Positions 10,461 to 20,170 of a DNA stretch of 21,066 nt are shown in pieces. The position numbers and the translations under genes were made by a program. The notes under the pieces are model-generated. The model was given only the letters and a program-made list of their open reading frames with translations, had not been told where the DNA came from and did not search any database. Location of the stretch: assembly GCA_003427395.1 (NCBI GenBank), contig BFEA01001084.1, forward strand, positions 167,043 to 188,108. The letters are read 5' to 3'. This DNA is from Chara braunii. Lineage: Eukaryota > Streptophyta > Charophyceae > Charales > Characeae. Each line of letters starts with the position of its first letter. Positions within the stretch are counted from its first letter, which is position 1.

Positions 10461-11202
10461 AGACGTGTCCCGTAGGCGGCCGGGTTGTTCGTTATTGAAC
10501 AAGGTCGTTTTTACGTGTTGAGATTCTCGTCACAAAACATGCGGCGCTCACGCCGAAGAAACGGCATTGTCATTGCAGCGAGCGGTGTTGTCGTTCTCCA
10601 TCGCGCGCGCGCAACGTGCACATTCTTCATCGACGAGGCCGCGGATGTTGCGCGCACAGCACTGGCGTCTGTCGTGCACAATGTGCTGTCGTGTCCTAAT
10701 GACCTGCGCCAGGCACGCGCGCTCAACATCCATGGCCTCAATGGTGGATCATGTGCACGTTGTGCGCGCGGGGTGGAGACGACACCAGCTTGCCCGGGAT
10801 TGACGCCATAGTCTCTTCGGGGAGGGAGGCACAAGTGTTGTGACGAAAGCATGACAACGGAACGACGACCCCCTCCTGTTGATGAACACCATCCCTCTTA
10901 CTGCACGCCACGTGGACGGTGGACATCCTTCGCACGGTGGCCACCGCTCGATGCGTAATACCAACCCTGGTCGCGTGCAGCCCATGTGGCGCCCGCTAGT
11001 TGTTAAGTACTCCCGCAACGACCACTGTCTATCCTGCAAGGGATTCAAACCATCAGCCGTGGATTTGCAGTCCGATGCATCTCTTTTGTGTAAAAAAACC
11101 ATTGAACTGTTTGATGAGAAAAGCAAACTTGCGAGGAACGTTTGTCGATGGGATCTCGTGTTTTGCTGGAAAAAGGCGATTTCGTGTTTGCCTCGACCAT
11201 GC
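10461..11202. other. GC-rich region with no supportable gene
   Basis: Several overlapping open frames exist on both strands but none shows a recognisable domain or a clear edge over the others. A short alternating purine-pyrimidine run (CGCGCGCGC, about 10603-10613) is present. A long frame beginning at 10879 runs into the GAT array and is discussed under rejected items. Confidence 0.5.
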
Positions 11203-11258
11203 GGGAGTGTTTTGCAATGTTTGAACTTGGCAACCACGTGGGAGTGTTTTGCAATGTT
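11203..11258. repeat. 37-bp-period tandem duplication
   Basis: GGGAGTGTTTTGCAATGTT occurs at 11203-11221 and again, identical, at 11240-11258. Confidence 0.85.
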
Positions 11259-11285
11259 CAGTTGGATCGTCTCCAATGCCGAGCG

Positions 11286-11787
11286 AAGCAGGAATCATGG
11301 GGCCTGTCGCGAGGAACGAAGGAGTGAGAAGAGAAGGAAATACAGAAACCGTCTGGCCCATCGCCAACCCAAGCAGGAATCATGGGGGCGATCGCATGGA
11401 ACGAGCGATAGGGAAGGAGAAGGAAACACAGTAACCGTGTGCACCGATGTCTTCGTCATCGGTTCCATCCGTTCCCGCCACCTGAGACATGTGCCACGAC
11501 ATGATGATCATCGGGGTGTTGATGAAGATGATGATGATGCCGATTGCAATGCAGATGATGATGATGATGATGCTGACTTGGACGGTGGTGATGTTGATGA
11601 CTATGCCGATGTCGATGATGATGATGACGATGATGTTGATGATGTTGTTGATGATGACGAGGATGATGATGATCATGATGATGATGATGGTGTTGATGAT
11701 GATGACAACGATGATGATGATGATGATGATGACGATGGCGTTGACAATGAGGATGATGACGAAGATGATGATGCTGATGACGACGAA

Positions 11788-11836
<49 letters not shown>

Positions 11837-11960
11837 GTGGTGAGCAAGAGTCATGGGGCCGCTCGCGAGGAACGAACGAGTGGGAAGCAAAAGGGCATAC
11901 AGAAACCATGTGCCCCAATTTCATCGACATTCGTTCCCGCCGTCCCCGCAACTTGCTACA
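11286..11960. repeat. Three copies of a degenerate ~84-bp repeat split by a GAT array
   Basis: Copies begin at about 11286, 11371 and 11841 with AGCAGGAATCATGGGG-like sequence, followed by CGCGAGGAACGAACGAGTG and then a phrase like ACAGAAACCGTGTGCCCC. Copies two and three continue together through a CGTTCCCGCC phrase to ACATG/ACACGTG-CG. The trinucleotide array starts exactly where copy two ends in GACATGATGATCATC, which suggests the microsatellite grew out of the repeat's own end. Confidence 0.75.
11520..11835 (+). repeat. (GAT)n microsatellite, ~315 bp
   Basis: GAT-rich sequence with scattered GAC, GCT, GTT and GGT triplets fills the interval; the longest pure run is 16 perfect GAT triplets (11788-11835). 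The interruptions are denser on the left, as in an array that is older on that side and still expanding on the right. It produces long poly-Asp, poly-Met, poly-Ile, poly-His and poly-Ser open frames that I do not regard as genes. Confidence 0.95.
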
Positions 11961-12307
11961 CGTGGCGCGATGTGGCTGCTCCCATGCGCCGACAAACAGG
12001 TGCGACGACTGACACGCGGGCAGGCAGAAAACCACTTTACCTTGACGAGGGCACAACGAACACGATGGCACAGCTCTCTGACGGGGCACAATGCTTAGAC
12101 GACGCGCAGTTCTTCGACGATGGCGAAGCGCGCACGACGGCGCGACTATTCGACAAGGGCTGAGCACAAACCACGGCGGCCGCTTGCTAACGCAGAACAC
12201 AAAGACGGAATGTCGAAGCGCCGACAACAGGACCCCGGCAGCGGGCAGAAGGTCGGGAAAGAGTTGGCGACGAGAGGGACGCCTGCAGACATGTGGCGCA
12301 ACAGCGG
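11961..12307. other. Single-copy spacer before the right duplication copy
   Basis: No gene seen. The end of the spacer meets the duplication inside a partial copy of the 22-bp motif (12297-12318); the first half of that copy is degraded and the second half is intact. Confidence 0.5.
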
Positions 12308-13913
12308 GATCCGAACATGGTGGATGTTGGAGTAGCCTGGTACCTGTTTTTGCGCGGCCGGTGCCAGTGGAAGGGAGCGCAGGCGGGTGCACATAAGGAA
12401 CGCTATGTCTGGGCGCACAGAAGGAAGGCTTTGCCGCTCTCAAGTTTTCGTTGTACAATAGCAGGCGCAGAACAAAGGGTAATGGTGGATGCACCACCAC
12501 TCAATTCGGCAGTGTGACCCCAAACTGACCCCTATAAACACCGATAATCAACATAGTCTAACAAGATGTCCTAGCACAAGACGTTGTCGAACTTGGACAT
12601 GTACACAGCGCAAACACAGTGTAATTAGAATGGCTTTTATTGGAGGGCAACGATGATCGACGACACACAGGAAATAGACCCGGCAACCGACACCGTCGTC
12701 AACCCCAATAAACCCCATTCACGGTCATTCTCAAGGCGAGCATTTTTGCGCACTACCAGGCCCCCGATACAATGAACACGGACGGGGAAGTTGAAGTTGT
12801 TGAAAACAACGGTCAGATTTACGCGGACCCGCAAAGTTCGCTGGGATCCGAATTTGGCGTGTGCTGGAGTAGCCAAGAACCTGTTTTCGCGCGGCCGGTG
12901 CCAGCCGAACGGAGAGTCAGCGGGTGCACACGAGGAACGCTATGTCTGGGCGCACAGAAGGAAGGCTCTGCCGCTCTCAAGTTTTAGTTGTACGATAGCA
13001 CGCGCAGAACAAAGGGTAATGGGGGATGCACCACCACACAATTCAGCGCAGCGCGACCCCAAACTGACCCCTATAAACACTGATTCTCAATGCGGATTTC
13101 TGTGTCATGAAATTTGTTTGAACCAGCGCGGGAATATGGCCGCTTGCAAGTCCGGAGTACGACGAACGCCGAGGTCTGGGTAACGCGAGCAATTTTGCGC
13201 ACCCAGAGGCCTCTGGTAATCTGATGACACGCGATAGTCGAGGCCGTCGCAACGGGCGGTTGAATTTTGTCGTGGGACCTCAAATCCCGCCNGGATCCGA
13301 ACTTGGCATTTGCTGGACTGGCAAGGAACCGGTTTGTGCGGGGGATGTCGGGTATCTCGAGGATGGGTGTTGAAGTGCACACATGAGCTTGGTGGAAATG
13401 GCCGTCGGAAATGGCCGGTTAGATTTTAGTCGAACCACGAAGTCCGCGGAGATCCGAACTTGGCGGCCGCCGGAATAGAGAGGAACGGGTTTCTTCGCGG
13501 CAAGTCGCATATTGGACGGGCTGATTAGAGGGAAACGCGACGATCCACATATGAGCTTCAGTGGACAGAACCAAAACCCGTCGTTAAGCACTCAATTAGT
13601 CTCGCAGACAAGGCAACTCGCACTTGGGCAATGGAAGGTTCCACAGGCAGGTTCATGGTGGTCAATGGAATTCCACAAGATCCGAACTTGCCCTCGGTTC
13701 CACTGAGGGACCACGAACGGGTGCCTACAACGAAGTCTGCCTGGATCCGAACTTGACATCTGTTGCTGCGTGTCAACCGGGAGCATGACACACTTGGTTT
13801 TTGNTNGGGTCCCAGTGACAGGACTGTTTTTTTGGCGGGAAAGTCACCCAAAGAAGAGTCATGTACCAAGGATTCCGTAAAGATCCTTGTAAACCGTAAG
13901 CGTGTGATTTCAG
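12308..13913 (+). repeat. Segmental duplication, right copy
   Basis: This matches 7927-9939: 12308-12631 is the last part of a satellite unit, 12632-13085 the truncated unit, 13086-13776 the ~690-bp segment, and 13777-13913 equals 9803-9939 (both 137 bp). It lacks the 411-bp AT-rich block. Homology stops at CAG (13911-13913) and the decayed plus-strand coding region starts immediately after. Three N bases lie inside (about 13292, 13804, 13806). Confidence 0.85.
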
Positions 13914-16900
13914 GCCGTGGGCGGTGAGGGAGCGCAGGGGACTCCCCAAAAAAGGAGGGGAGATTGTCAAGAGGACTTGGTAGGCTCTTCGAAGAAACAG
14001 AAGACCAGGACCCCGAAGACTACAGGAGAGAAACGGAAGTGAAGGGGTGTGGAAGAGGACCACCTGGGTGGCAAATGTCCGGCTTCAAAACAGAAACAGC
14101 CTGCGCAGAACCTTCAACGACAAGCCCGGCCATCGACGTGGACGCCGGGTACTTCCTGGAGTACAAAGACCGCGTCAGGACAAGGCGGGAGTTTGAGATT
14201 AGCCCGGCTAAGATCGTCAACCTCGGGGAGTGGGAGGATGTTTACAACCAGCGGTCGCTGGATCCTGTGCTCATGGGAACGATAAAAGATGCAATGCAGT
14301 ATGCGTTCGAAAATAAAGAGCAGACGTACGAGTTGCCGATCTTCAAGCTCGCACCACTGGGTTTCAAAAACCAACTCCCAGAACCAAGGCTCAACGGCTG
14401 AAGCCAGAGGAGTGGAAGGACAAGCTGGCGAGAGAATACTACTACTACGTGGTGTGCGGGCAGCATAACGCGGCTGCAGCCCGATCGCTGCTCGGGAGCG
14501 AGGTGGCCAAGAAGTACAATTTCGAGCGGTGGCCGGCGCGAATGCTTTACTTTTCGGATGACGACTTTGAAGGGTATTTTCTTGTTGGTTCACAGGACAA
14601 CAAGAAGGACCTGAAGGCGCCTCCCTGACAATTGAAGCTGTCTATGAAAGACAATCGGTGGCAGTGGAAGCATGACGGCTGCCCGAGAGCTGTGATGGGG
14701 AACCCTAGCGGGAAACAAGATTAGGTCCGGACTTGGCGTAAGTTTTGTACAACGGCGCTCCATAAGGCGCCTCACAACAGTTTGTGGATTCTCGCGGATC
14801 AAAAGGAAGAGGAGGCCCTTAAGAACCAAAATGTTGCCCTGCGTTCTTATTCCCCTCTCGCGATGGCCGGAGAAAATGTCTTGGAACTGGCCGTGTAATT
14901 TTTCGAAAAATGGGAGACGGGTAGATTGCTGAGCCACGACGGAGCGAAGTGGATCGTGAAAAAGAAGAAGGTCAAAAACGTTAAGCCTGGGGTCGCCTAC
15001 ATCCACAACGACAAGTTGGGCAGAACTGAGGTGCTGTACAACGTCCCCGTGGACCCACCGAATAAGAAAGGCAAAAAGGAGAAAGAGGAGGGCGATTGGT
15101 TCGTGCAAGTGCCTGACCCGGATGCGCATTGTTGGAAAGCAATGGAATCACTCACGGACAATGAAAAGTGTCGCATTCTTAAGAAGGTGCTTACTTGCGA
15201 GGTCGTTTGGGTCCAGGCCGGCTCCCCATCGTTGGCGAAGTTGGGGAAGCTGAGCGTGAAGGACATGGTGCAACTGGTTAAGTGTGACCGCGTGCTGATC
15301 CGGTTGTGGAATTACTACCAATTCAAGCACGAGAAGAGGTCGGACGCGGATTGGATCCAAAGGTACCCTTTCCTGAAATCAAGGTCTGCAGTGTTCCGGA
15401 AGTTTGAAAGTCAGGGATTGGATGACGAGTTGTGGGATAACAGCGGGAAACACGTTTCNGACTCGGCGTTGTTCAAGGACTGTCCGCCGTACATGGGTTG
15501 CNACCTGGACAACTCGATTGAGGTGACGGAGAAGTTGGCGGGACACAAGAAGTTNTCCGTCGACTGGAGAAACAAGGTTCTNTCCGTATTGAATGGTAGC
15601 AGACTAAAGAGCCGGGAGGTCGCCCTTGTCGAAGACATTGTTCACATTAAATGGAAAGACACGGGGGACGTGACATCCATCNCGTCGTTCGCTAACGACC
15701 CTTTGGAGGTGGACATGAGGGGCGCAGAGTTGAAGGAAGCAGTGACTGCCACAAAGAGCCACACGTTCGTCCTCGATCTGTGCGAGCCGGTTGACCTCAA
15801 ACTGTGGAAGGCCCAAGCGTGCGAGACTTTGGATTCCTATCTTCAGACGTGGTGTCCGTCACATTGGACTCTCGTTATTTTCGTGCCGCGGCAGCACAAC
15901 CTCACGTTTCTCGCCAGCATCAACAAAAAAAAAATCCAAAATTAAATAATCATTCTATAGTAAAATTACATTCTAAATTTTAAATTTTCATTCCTTCTTA
16001 AAAAATGTCGTTCCAATTTTAAATTTTTTTGCCTTACTTGAAAACTTTCAATCCACGAATGGGCTATCCCTTCTTATTTGAACTACTTGCTAGAGGTGGA
16101 ATGAAAGTCTGGATGAGTTTATGAAATATTTTAATTGGACTGTCACTCTATGTAAGGATTTTCAGTCATAAATAGGTTAAATCAATCTAAATTATAAGGT
16201 ATTTGTAATAATAAAATGAAAGTTTAATTAAGGCATTCTATAAACTCATCTAGACTTATTCCATCTTGAACAATAGATGTAGTTGGAAGGGAAAGCTCAT
16301 ATTTAGACGGGAACTTATCAAATAAAACTAAAAAATTTAGAATTGGGCGAACATTGGAATGATAATTTATAAATATGAAGGAACTTTTTTTAATGGAATG
16401 TTTTTTCAACTTCCATTTCTCATGGGAATTTTTCTGTTGATACACCATCTTTCTTTCGTCAATCTGTTGGAAGGGAAGTGGGTGAGAAGAGTTCAACAAA
16501 AGAAAAGCTTCCCTGTTGGGAACAATTTGTACACGGAGGAAGACCGCATGTACATCCTCTTCAAGGGTGACGATCTGCGTGCCAACACGTCCGTGGTCTA
16601 CGAGGGAAACCTGCCCAGGGGTGCCACTGCTGCGGTGCGATTGCTTCAGAGGGTCACCCAGACGGATGTGTCCGAGATTCTCTTTCTGCCTTGGCAGCCT
16701 TGCGATTGGTCGTTGGTGGCGCCGGAACGACAGGGCAGTGTCTACGGGGATATGGAACGCAATCCGACACAATTCGTCGGTCTTCTTGATTTCCTTGCCA
16801 AGAAGGGAGAGGGTGTCGTGTTCCTTGGGAAACCGCACGCGCGAAGCGTCTGGGATCTTTTGAAGGCCGGCCGACACGTTGTCGCGATGGAAGGGAACGT

Positions 16901-18183
16901 CGAGCTCTTGCAATTCCCGATGCAGGTGGTGAAAAGCGAGGTCAATTCGGGCGGGCACAATGGTCGTGAAGCCAACACGGGATAAGGTGTGGAGCAACAA
17001 GACGGATATGTGGTTCAAGTTGAGCGAGAGGAAGATGAACAAGATATACGATTTCTTATTCCTTCAAACGCAGTCGAGGAAGGACTCTGACGTCGAGTAC
17101 GTCCGCCGGAAGGACCACATGTTCGCACTGCTCGACAACTACCACTTCGCCTCCCGCATGAACGCGAAGACGTTTCTCGATAGGCTGCAGTCGCTGTACT
17201 TCGTGGAGTCCGAGGAGCAGTTGATGTTAGCCAGTTATGCTTTTCTGATCTCCACTGATGACGAGGAAGGCACAGGTGTGGAGTTTGTCGCCAACGAGAA
17301 GGAGGAGGAGAGCGACACAGAGAGCATTGACCTGCGGTACGACCCATCTCCGGCGGACCACGGCAGAGGGTCGTCGTCGGCCGGTCCGTCACCGAGCGCT
17401 GCAGCCCTCGTGTCACCGTCGGCCAAACCGTCGCCAGGCACCACGCCGATGAAGTTGCTGGAGAGACTCAGAGCTCTGGCCGTCCCCCCGCCCGCTTTGC
17501 GTCCCGGGTCCGACATCCCGCCCGATCATCCATCTTGGCAGGATGACCACATCCACTTCCTGCTAGAACCACAACGTCATTCGCCTGAGCTGGAATGGGG
17601 CCATGACATGGTGTGGCATCCCGGAGTCATCTTGAGAGTGGGTCATGGCCGTTCTAATCCCGGGCGCGGGATGGGCGTCATTCCCGAGCGAGTCGAAGTC
17701 CAACTTCCTGCACCTCGCGAGGATTCCGGTCCTCCAGAAAGTGACGGCCGAGAATGACACCATTGCACCCGGCGACCTGTTCCTCATTTCCACAACCGAT
17801 CGACTGTTCGACGAGCTTTAGGAGAAGTGCTGGTTGGAATTGACGGAGGACCACTACGACCTCGACACGAGTCCGTCGAAGGGCATGGTGGACAGGAAAG
17901 TGCCCCCTTCCAGTGGCCCGGACGGTAGTTTCGGGGGGGGCGCACCTGGAAGTGGAGGGGATGGGGGTGGTGGCGCGGGGGGTGGCAAAGGAATCCCGCC
18001 TGGTGGGGAGAGGGGGTCTCACGACCGCAACACGACACCGGAGGCAGCCGCGGGGTGGCGGGTTTCGCCGTCGACCGGCCTCCGTCGACACAGTCCGCCG
18101 ACCTCCCTACTTCGTCCGTGGGCTCAGCGAGGAACACGTTTGCAGCTTTGCTTGCTCTGGGCAGTTGCTCCGACGGAAAGTTG
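13914..18183 (+). pseudogene. Large unknown transposon-type protein gene, heavily decayed
   Basis: Protein-like sequence continues through frame changes: 13964-14401, then 14398-15920, then 16442-16955, then 16960-17660, then 17672-18183. In-frame stops are TGA 14626, TAG 14722, TAA 14896 and TAG 17819. Recognisable stretches include EYYYYVVCGQHNAAAARSLL, the Lys-rich block around 14950-15090, LFKDCPPYMGC, VLDLCEP..LW then HWTLVIFVPRQHNLTFL, SEILFLPWQPCDWSLVAPER, VVFLGKPHARSVWDLLKAGR and a Gly-rich run near 17930-18000. I recognise no named family. The DLCEP/HWTLVIFVP and GKPHARSVWDLLKAGRHVV segments faintly recall a Rossmann-type methyltransferase, at low confidence. The regular composition, size and setting suggest a multicopy mobile-element protein. 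A foldback element interrupts it at 15921-16441. N bases occur at about 15459, 15502, 15555, 15582 and 15682. Confidence 0.55.
15921..16439. mobile_element. 519-bp AT-rich foldback / MITE-like insertion
   Basis: The element begins CAACAAAAAA and ends TTTTTCTGTTG, inverted termini. The dinucleotide AT flanks both ends (15919-15920 and 16440-16441), as a 2-bp target duplication would. The whole element folds back: 16095-16128 pairs with 16232-16266 (GATGAGTTTAT and neighbours), and outer parts also match in inverted order (AAATTTTCATTCC against its complement near 16350). Its base composition is sharply AT-richer than the host gene. Removing the element plus one AT (521 bp) brings the host's left and right reading frames into register, which strongly supports a clean insertion. 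No transposase is encoded, so it is non-autonomous; its superfamily is undetermined. Confidence 0.8.
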
Positions 18184-19985
18184 AAGTCTGTCGGGATCCG
18201 AACTACGTCCGCTGAGGAGCCGCCGGATCGGTCTGGAATGCAAAGCCGCTCGAGGTCGGGGGAGCCAAGCAAGGATCCCAAAATTGGCAGTGTTGCGGCG
18301 CGGGACGGAAACGTGGGAAAGGTGTCGCATGAGCAGGGGCGACAACCGCAAGGATTGCAGCATGAGGCTGCAGGTACAGGGTCCGGCGACACGAAGACTA
18401 CGAAGTCCGCCGAGATCTGAACTTCTTCGGGCGGGGGGTGTCGGCCAGGGATTGTCGTGCCGTTGAGAGGGGCAGCGTGCACGGAGACGGAAGGGCGGTC
18501 CTCGGGACTCAACACGGATACCGCGGAAGGGGATGAGTTTCCTGGAAGGGAAGTAGGGGAGAAAATGGAGGAACGGAGGGGAGCGCAAGAAGGGGAGGAA
18601 GAAGGGGAGGAAGAAGGGGAAGAAGAGGAGGAAGGGGAGGAAGCGGGAAAAACGGAGGTACTTGAGTTGCTTGAAGGGAGGGTGCCGGATCTGGAGACGA
18701 CGAGGTGGAGCACAGTGAGGACGATGCCAGATCTGGAGAGTCGTCTGACAAGTTCGGACAACTGTACGGAGAGCATCACGAGAATGATGTTGACGACGAT
18801 GCCACGGCAATAGAGATGGAGACACAGGTCGTTAGCAGCCTTTCCGCACAGCGTGAAGATTATGCGGTCCGACCACTGACGTCTGCTGTCGACTTGCAAC
18901 ACAGCTTCGACGAGGCTTCCGTCGCTATCAGCCCGTCTAAAACAAATCGGCGTATAAGCATCGACGAAGTTATCGACGGTATCCTCGGCGACCACAACGT
19001 GTCTGCCCGTCCGTCCATAACGCCAGACGTTGACGAAACTCTCAACGTCACGTCTCCCGTTGCAGCTGCCCTCGCTTCGTTGCCGCTGAAGACCCTGGTC
19101 CTGCCGGCCACCCTTGCCGCCGGAGAGGAAGCCGAGGTCGGGGGACGACAACATGTCACGTCCCCAAAAAAATCGAGGGTCGGCGCTCAAGCTCTCGACG
19201 TGCTCGCTTTGCCCGCGCCAAATTCCCCATCGAAGGAGCGGAGAGATAAACAGACTGGTAAGCCGTGAAGAACGCCACACTGCCTACACGTCCGGATGTC
19301 GTCGGATTACAGTCTGCGCTGTACACACGACGACTGTCCACACTGTCTGTCGATACGGGAAGTTCTGGATGCCGCCATACTACAGCCACCAGCCCTTCCT
19401 AATACATCTCGTCGGCTTATCTGTCACTCGGTCGGGTTGCTGGTCGAGGGCGGCGAAAAGTTCGTCGACAAACTTGCACTCCATCCAAGGAAGGATCTGC
19501 CCCGGCTGAGGAAGTGGCCAAGGGGCTAAGAAAGTGGCCAAGTGGATGGACTGACGGTTTTCCCATTGGGAATAGTGTCGGTTGTAGTCCGAACTTCCTT
19601 TGTCGATGCGGATGTGGTCGGTCTCGGTGGGGCTGGTGTATTGAAAAGTACGCCGCAGTCCGAACTTCGGGAATTGCTGGCCTTTGGCTACTGTGAGTTG
19701 TGCTGGTTTTCCTTTGCGAAGTGCGGGGGTGTTAAGCTGGAATGTTACAGTCACAACGGCACCTGGGTGCACATGACAACGCGAAATCAGGGTCCTATGG
19801 TCAAGGAGGTCCTGCTAGACTGTTACGTCTGTGCGATTGTATGGTTCTCATTTTCCGTTCTGTCTTTGTTCTGTTGTACAAGGGTGGGGTCGTCTCAAAC
19901 ATGGAGGTCTTCCAAATATCCTGAGCACATATTGCAGAAAGTCTCCGGGTTGACTACAAAACACAAGGATATGTTAAAGGCATAA
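18055..19985 (+). pseudogene. Low-complexity N-terminal region of the Ulp1-type gene, decayed
   Basis: Coding-like sequence runs in one frame from 18055 to about 18650, and in another from about 18690 to 19985. In-frame stops are TGA 18418-18420, TGA 19266-19268 and TAA 19527-19529. It holds a Ser/Gly/Arg-rich part, a Glu/Gly run (18560-18660, purine-only DNA), an acidic part, a segment with NRRISIDEVIDGILGDHNV, a cysteine cluster CTHDDCPHC with SIREVLDAAIL, and FGYCELCW...KLECYSHNGTWVH. The stop at 19527 lies at the junction of a 20-bp tandem duplication (19507-19526, 19527-19546). I see no domain with a known name. It leads into the protease exon and is probably its disordered N-terminal part, or a separate protein of the same element. 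Confidence 0.45.
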
Positions 19986-20170
19986 GGGCTTGATGTCGAG
20001 ATCGGAAAGATGTAGAACGTTGCCATTAAGGAATGTTTTTCCCTTGTTGCCCCAGAGAAAGGGACATATCCACGATCTGTGAGTAGGGGTCAGGCCATGT
20101 ATGAGAAGTACTTAGCAACGCGTCATGCTCCGGGGGACAATGCCTAGAACTCCGTTTCTCACTACCCCAC

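Larger units (their letters stand above)
6304..18424 (+). repeat. Dispersed 22-bp quasi-palindrome, at least 19 copies, one orientation
   Basis: The unit is a 7-bp arm AAGTYCG, an 8-bp core close to CCGGGATC, and a second arm CGAACTT; copies with AAGTTCG have perfectly inverted arms. Copies begin at 6304, 6844, 7380, 7916, 8453, 8902, 9059, 9283, 9348, 10002, 10337, 12297, 12834, 13283, 13440, 13668, 13733, 18184 and 18403. Half-sites (AGTCCGAACTTC-like) lie near 19585 and 19655. All are on the plus strand; the only reverse-oriented trace is a degraded copy in the left arm of the inverted repeat near 10215. Most full copies contain GGATCC. Around several copies the likeness extends to ~60 bp (an AGGAACCTGTTTTCGCGCGG-like tail), so this is the best-preserved core of a larger repeat. 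Function is unknown. Confidence 0.85.

Noticed and set aside
11040-11073. tRNA-Cys-like vestige on the minus strand (GGACTGCAAATCC and GTTTGAATC at tRNA-like spacing)
   Set aside because: No D-arm or acceptor stem can be formed and the anticodon stem keeps only three pairs; at most an eroded tRNA-derived fragment.
10879-12012. 377-codon plus-strand open frame with a long poly-Asp tract
   Set aside because: It spans unrelated repeats (37-bp duplication, 84-bp repeats, GAT array); the Asp run is the microsatellite and the rest has no domain.
11380-12500. Minus-strand poly-Ile, poly-His and poly-Ser/Ala open frames
   Set aside because: All are the reverse strand of the GAT array read in different frames.
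6304-18424. 22-bp motif as an RNA polymerase III B-box (minus strand AAGTTCGGATCC)
   Set aside because: It resembles GGTTCGANTCC but has G where the invariant A should be, no pairing T-stem flanks it, and no A-box lies at a suitable distance.
17784-19280. 498-codon minus-strand open frame, Ser/Pro-rich
   Set aside because: It is antisense to the Glu/Gly/Asp-rich plus-strand coding region; purine-rich coding DNA naturally leaves its complement free of stops. It has no recognisable domain.
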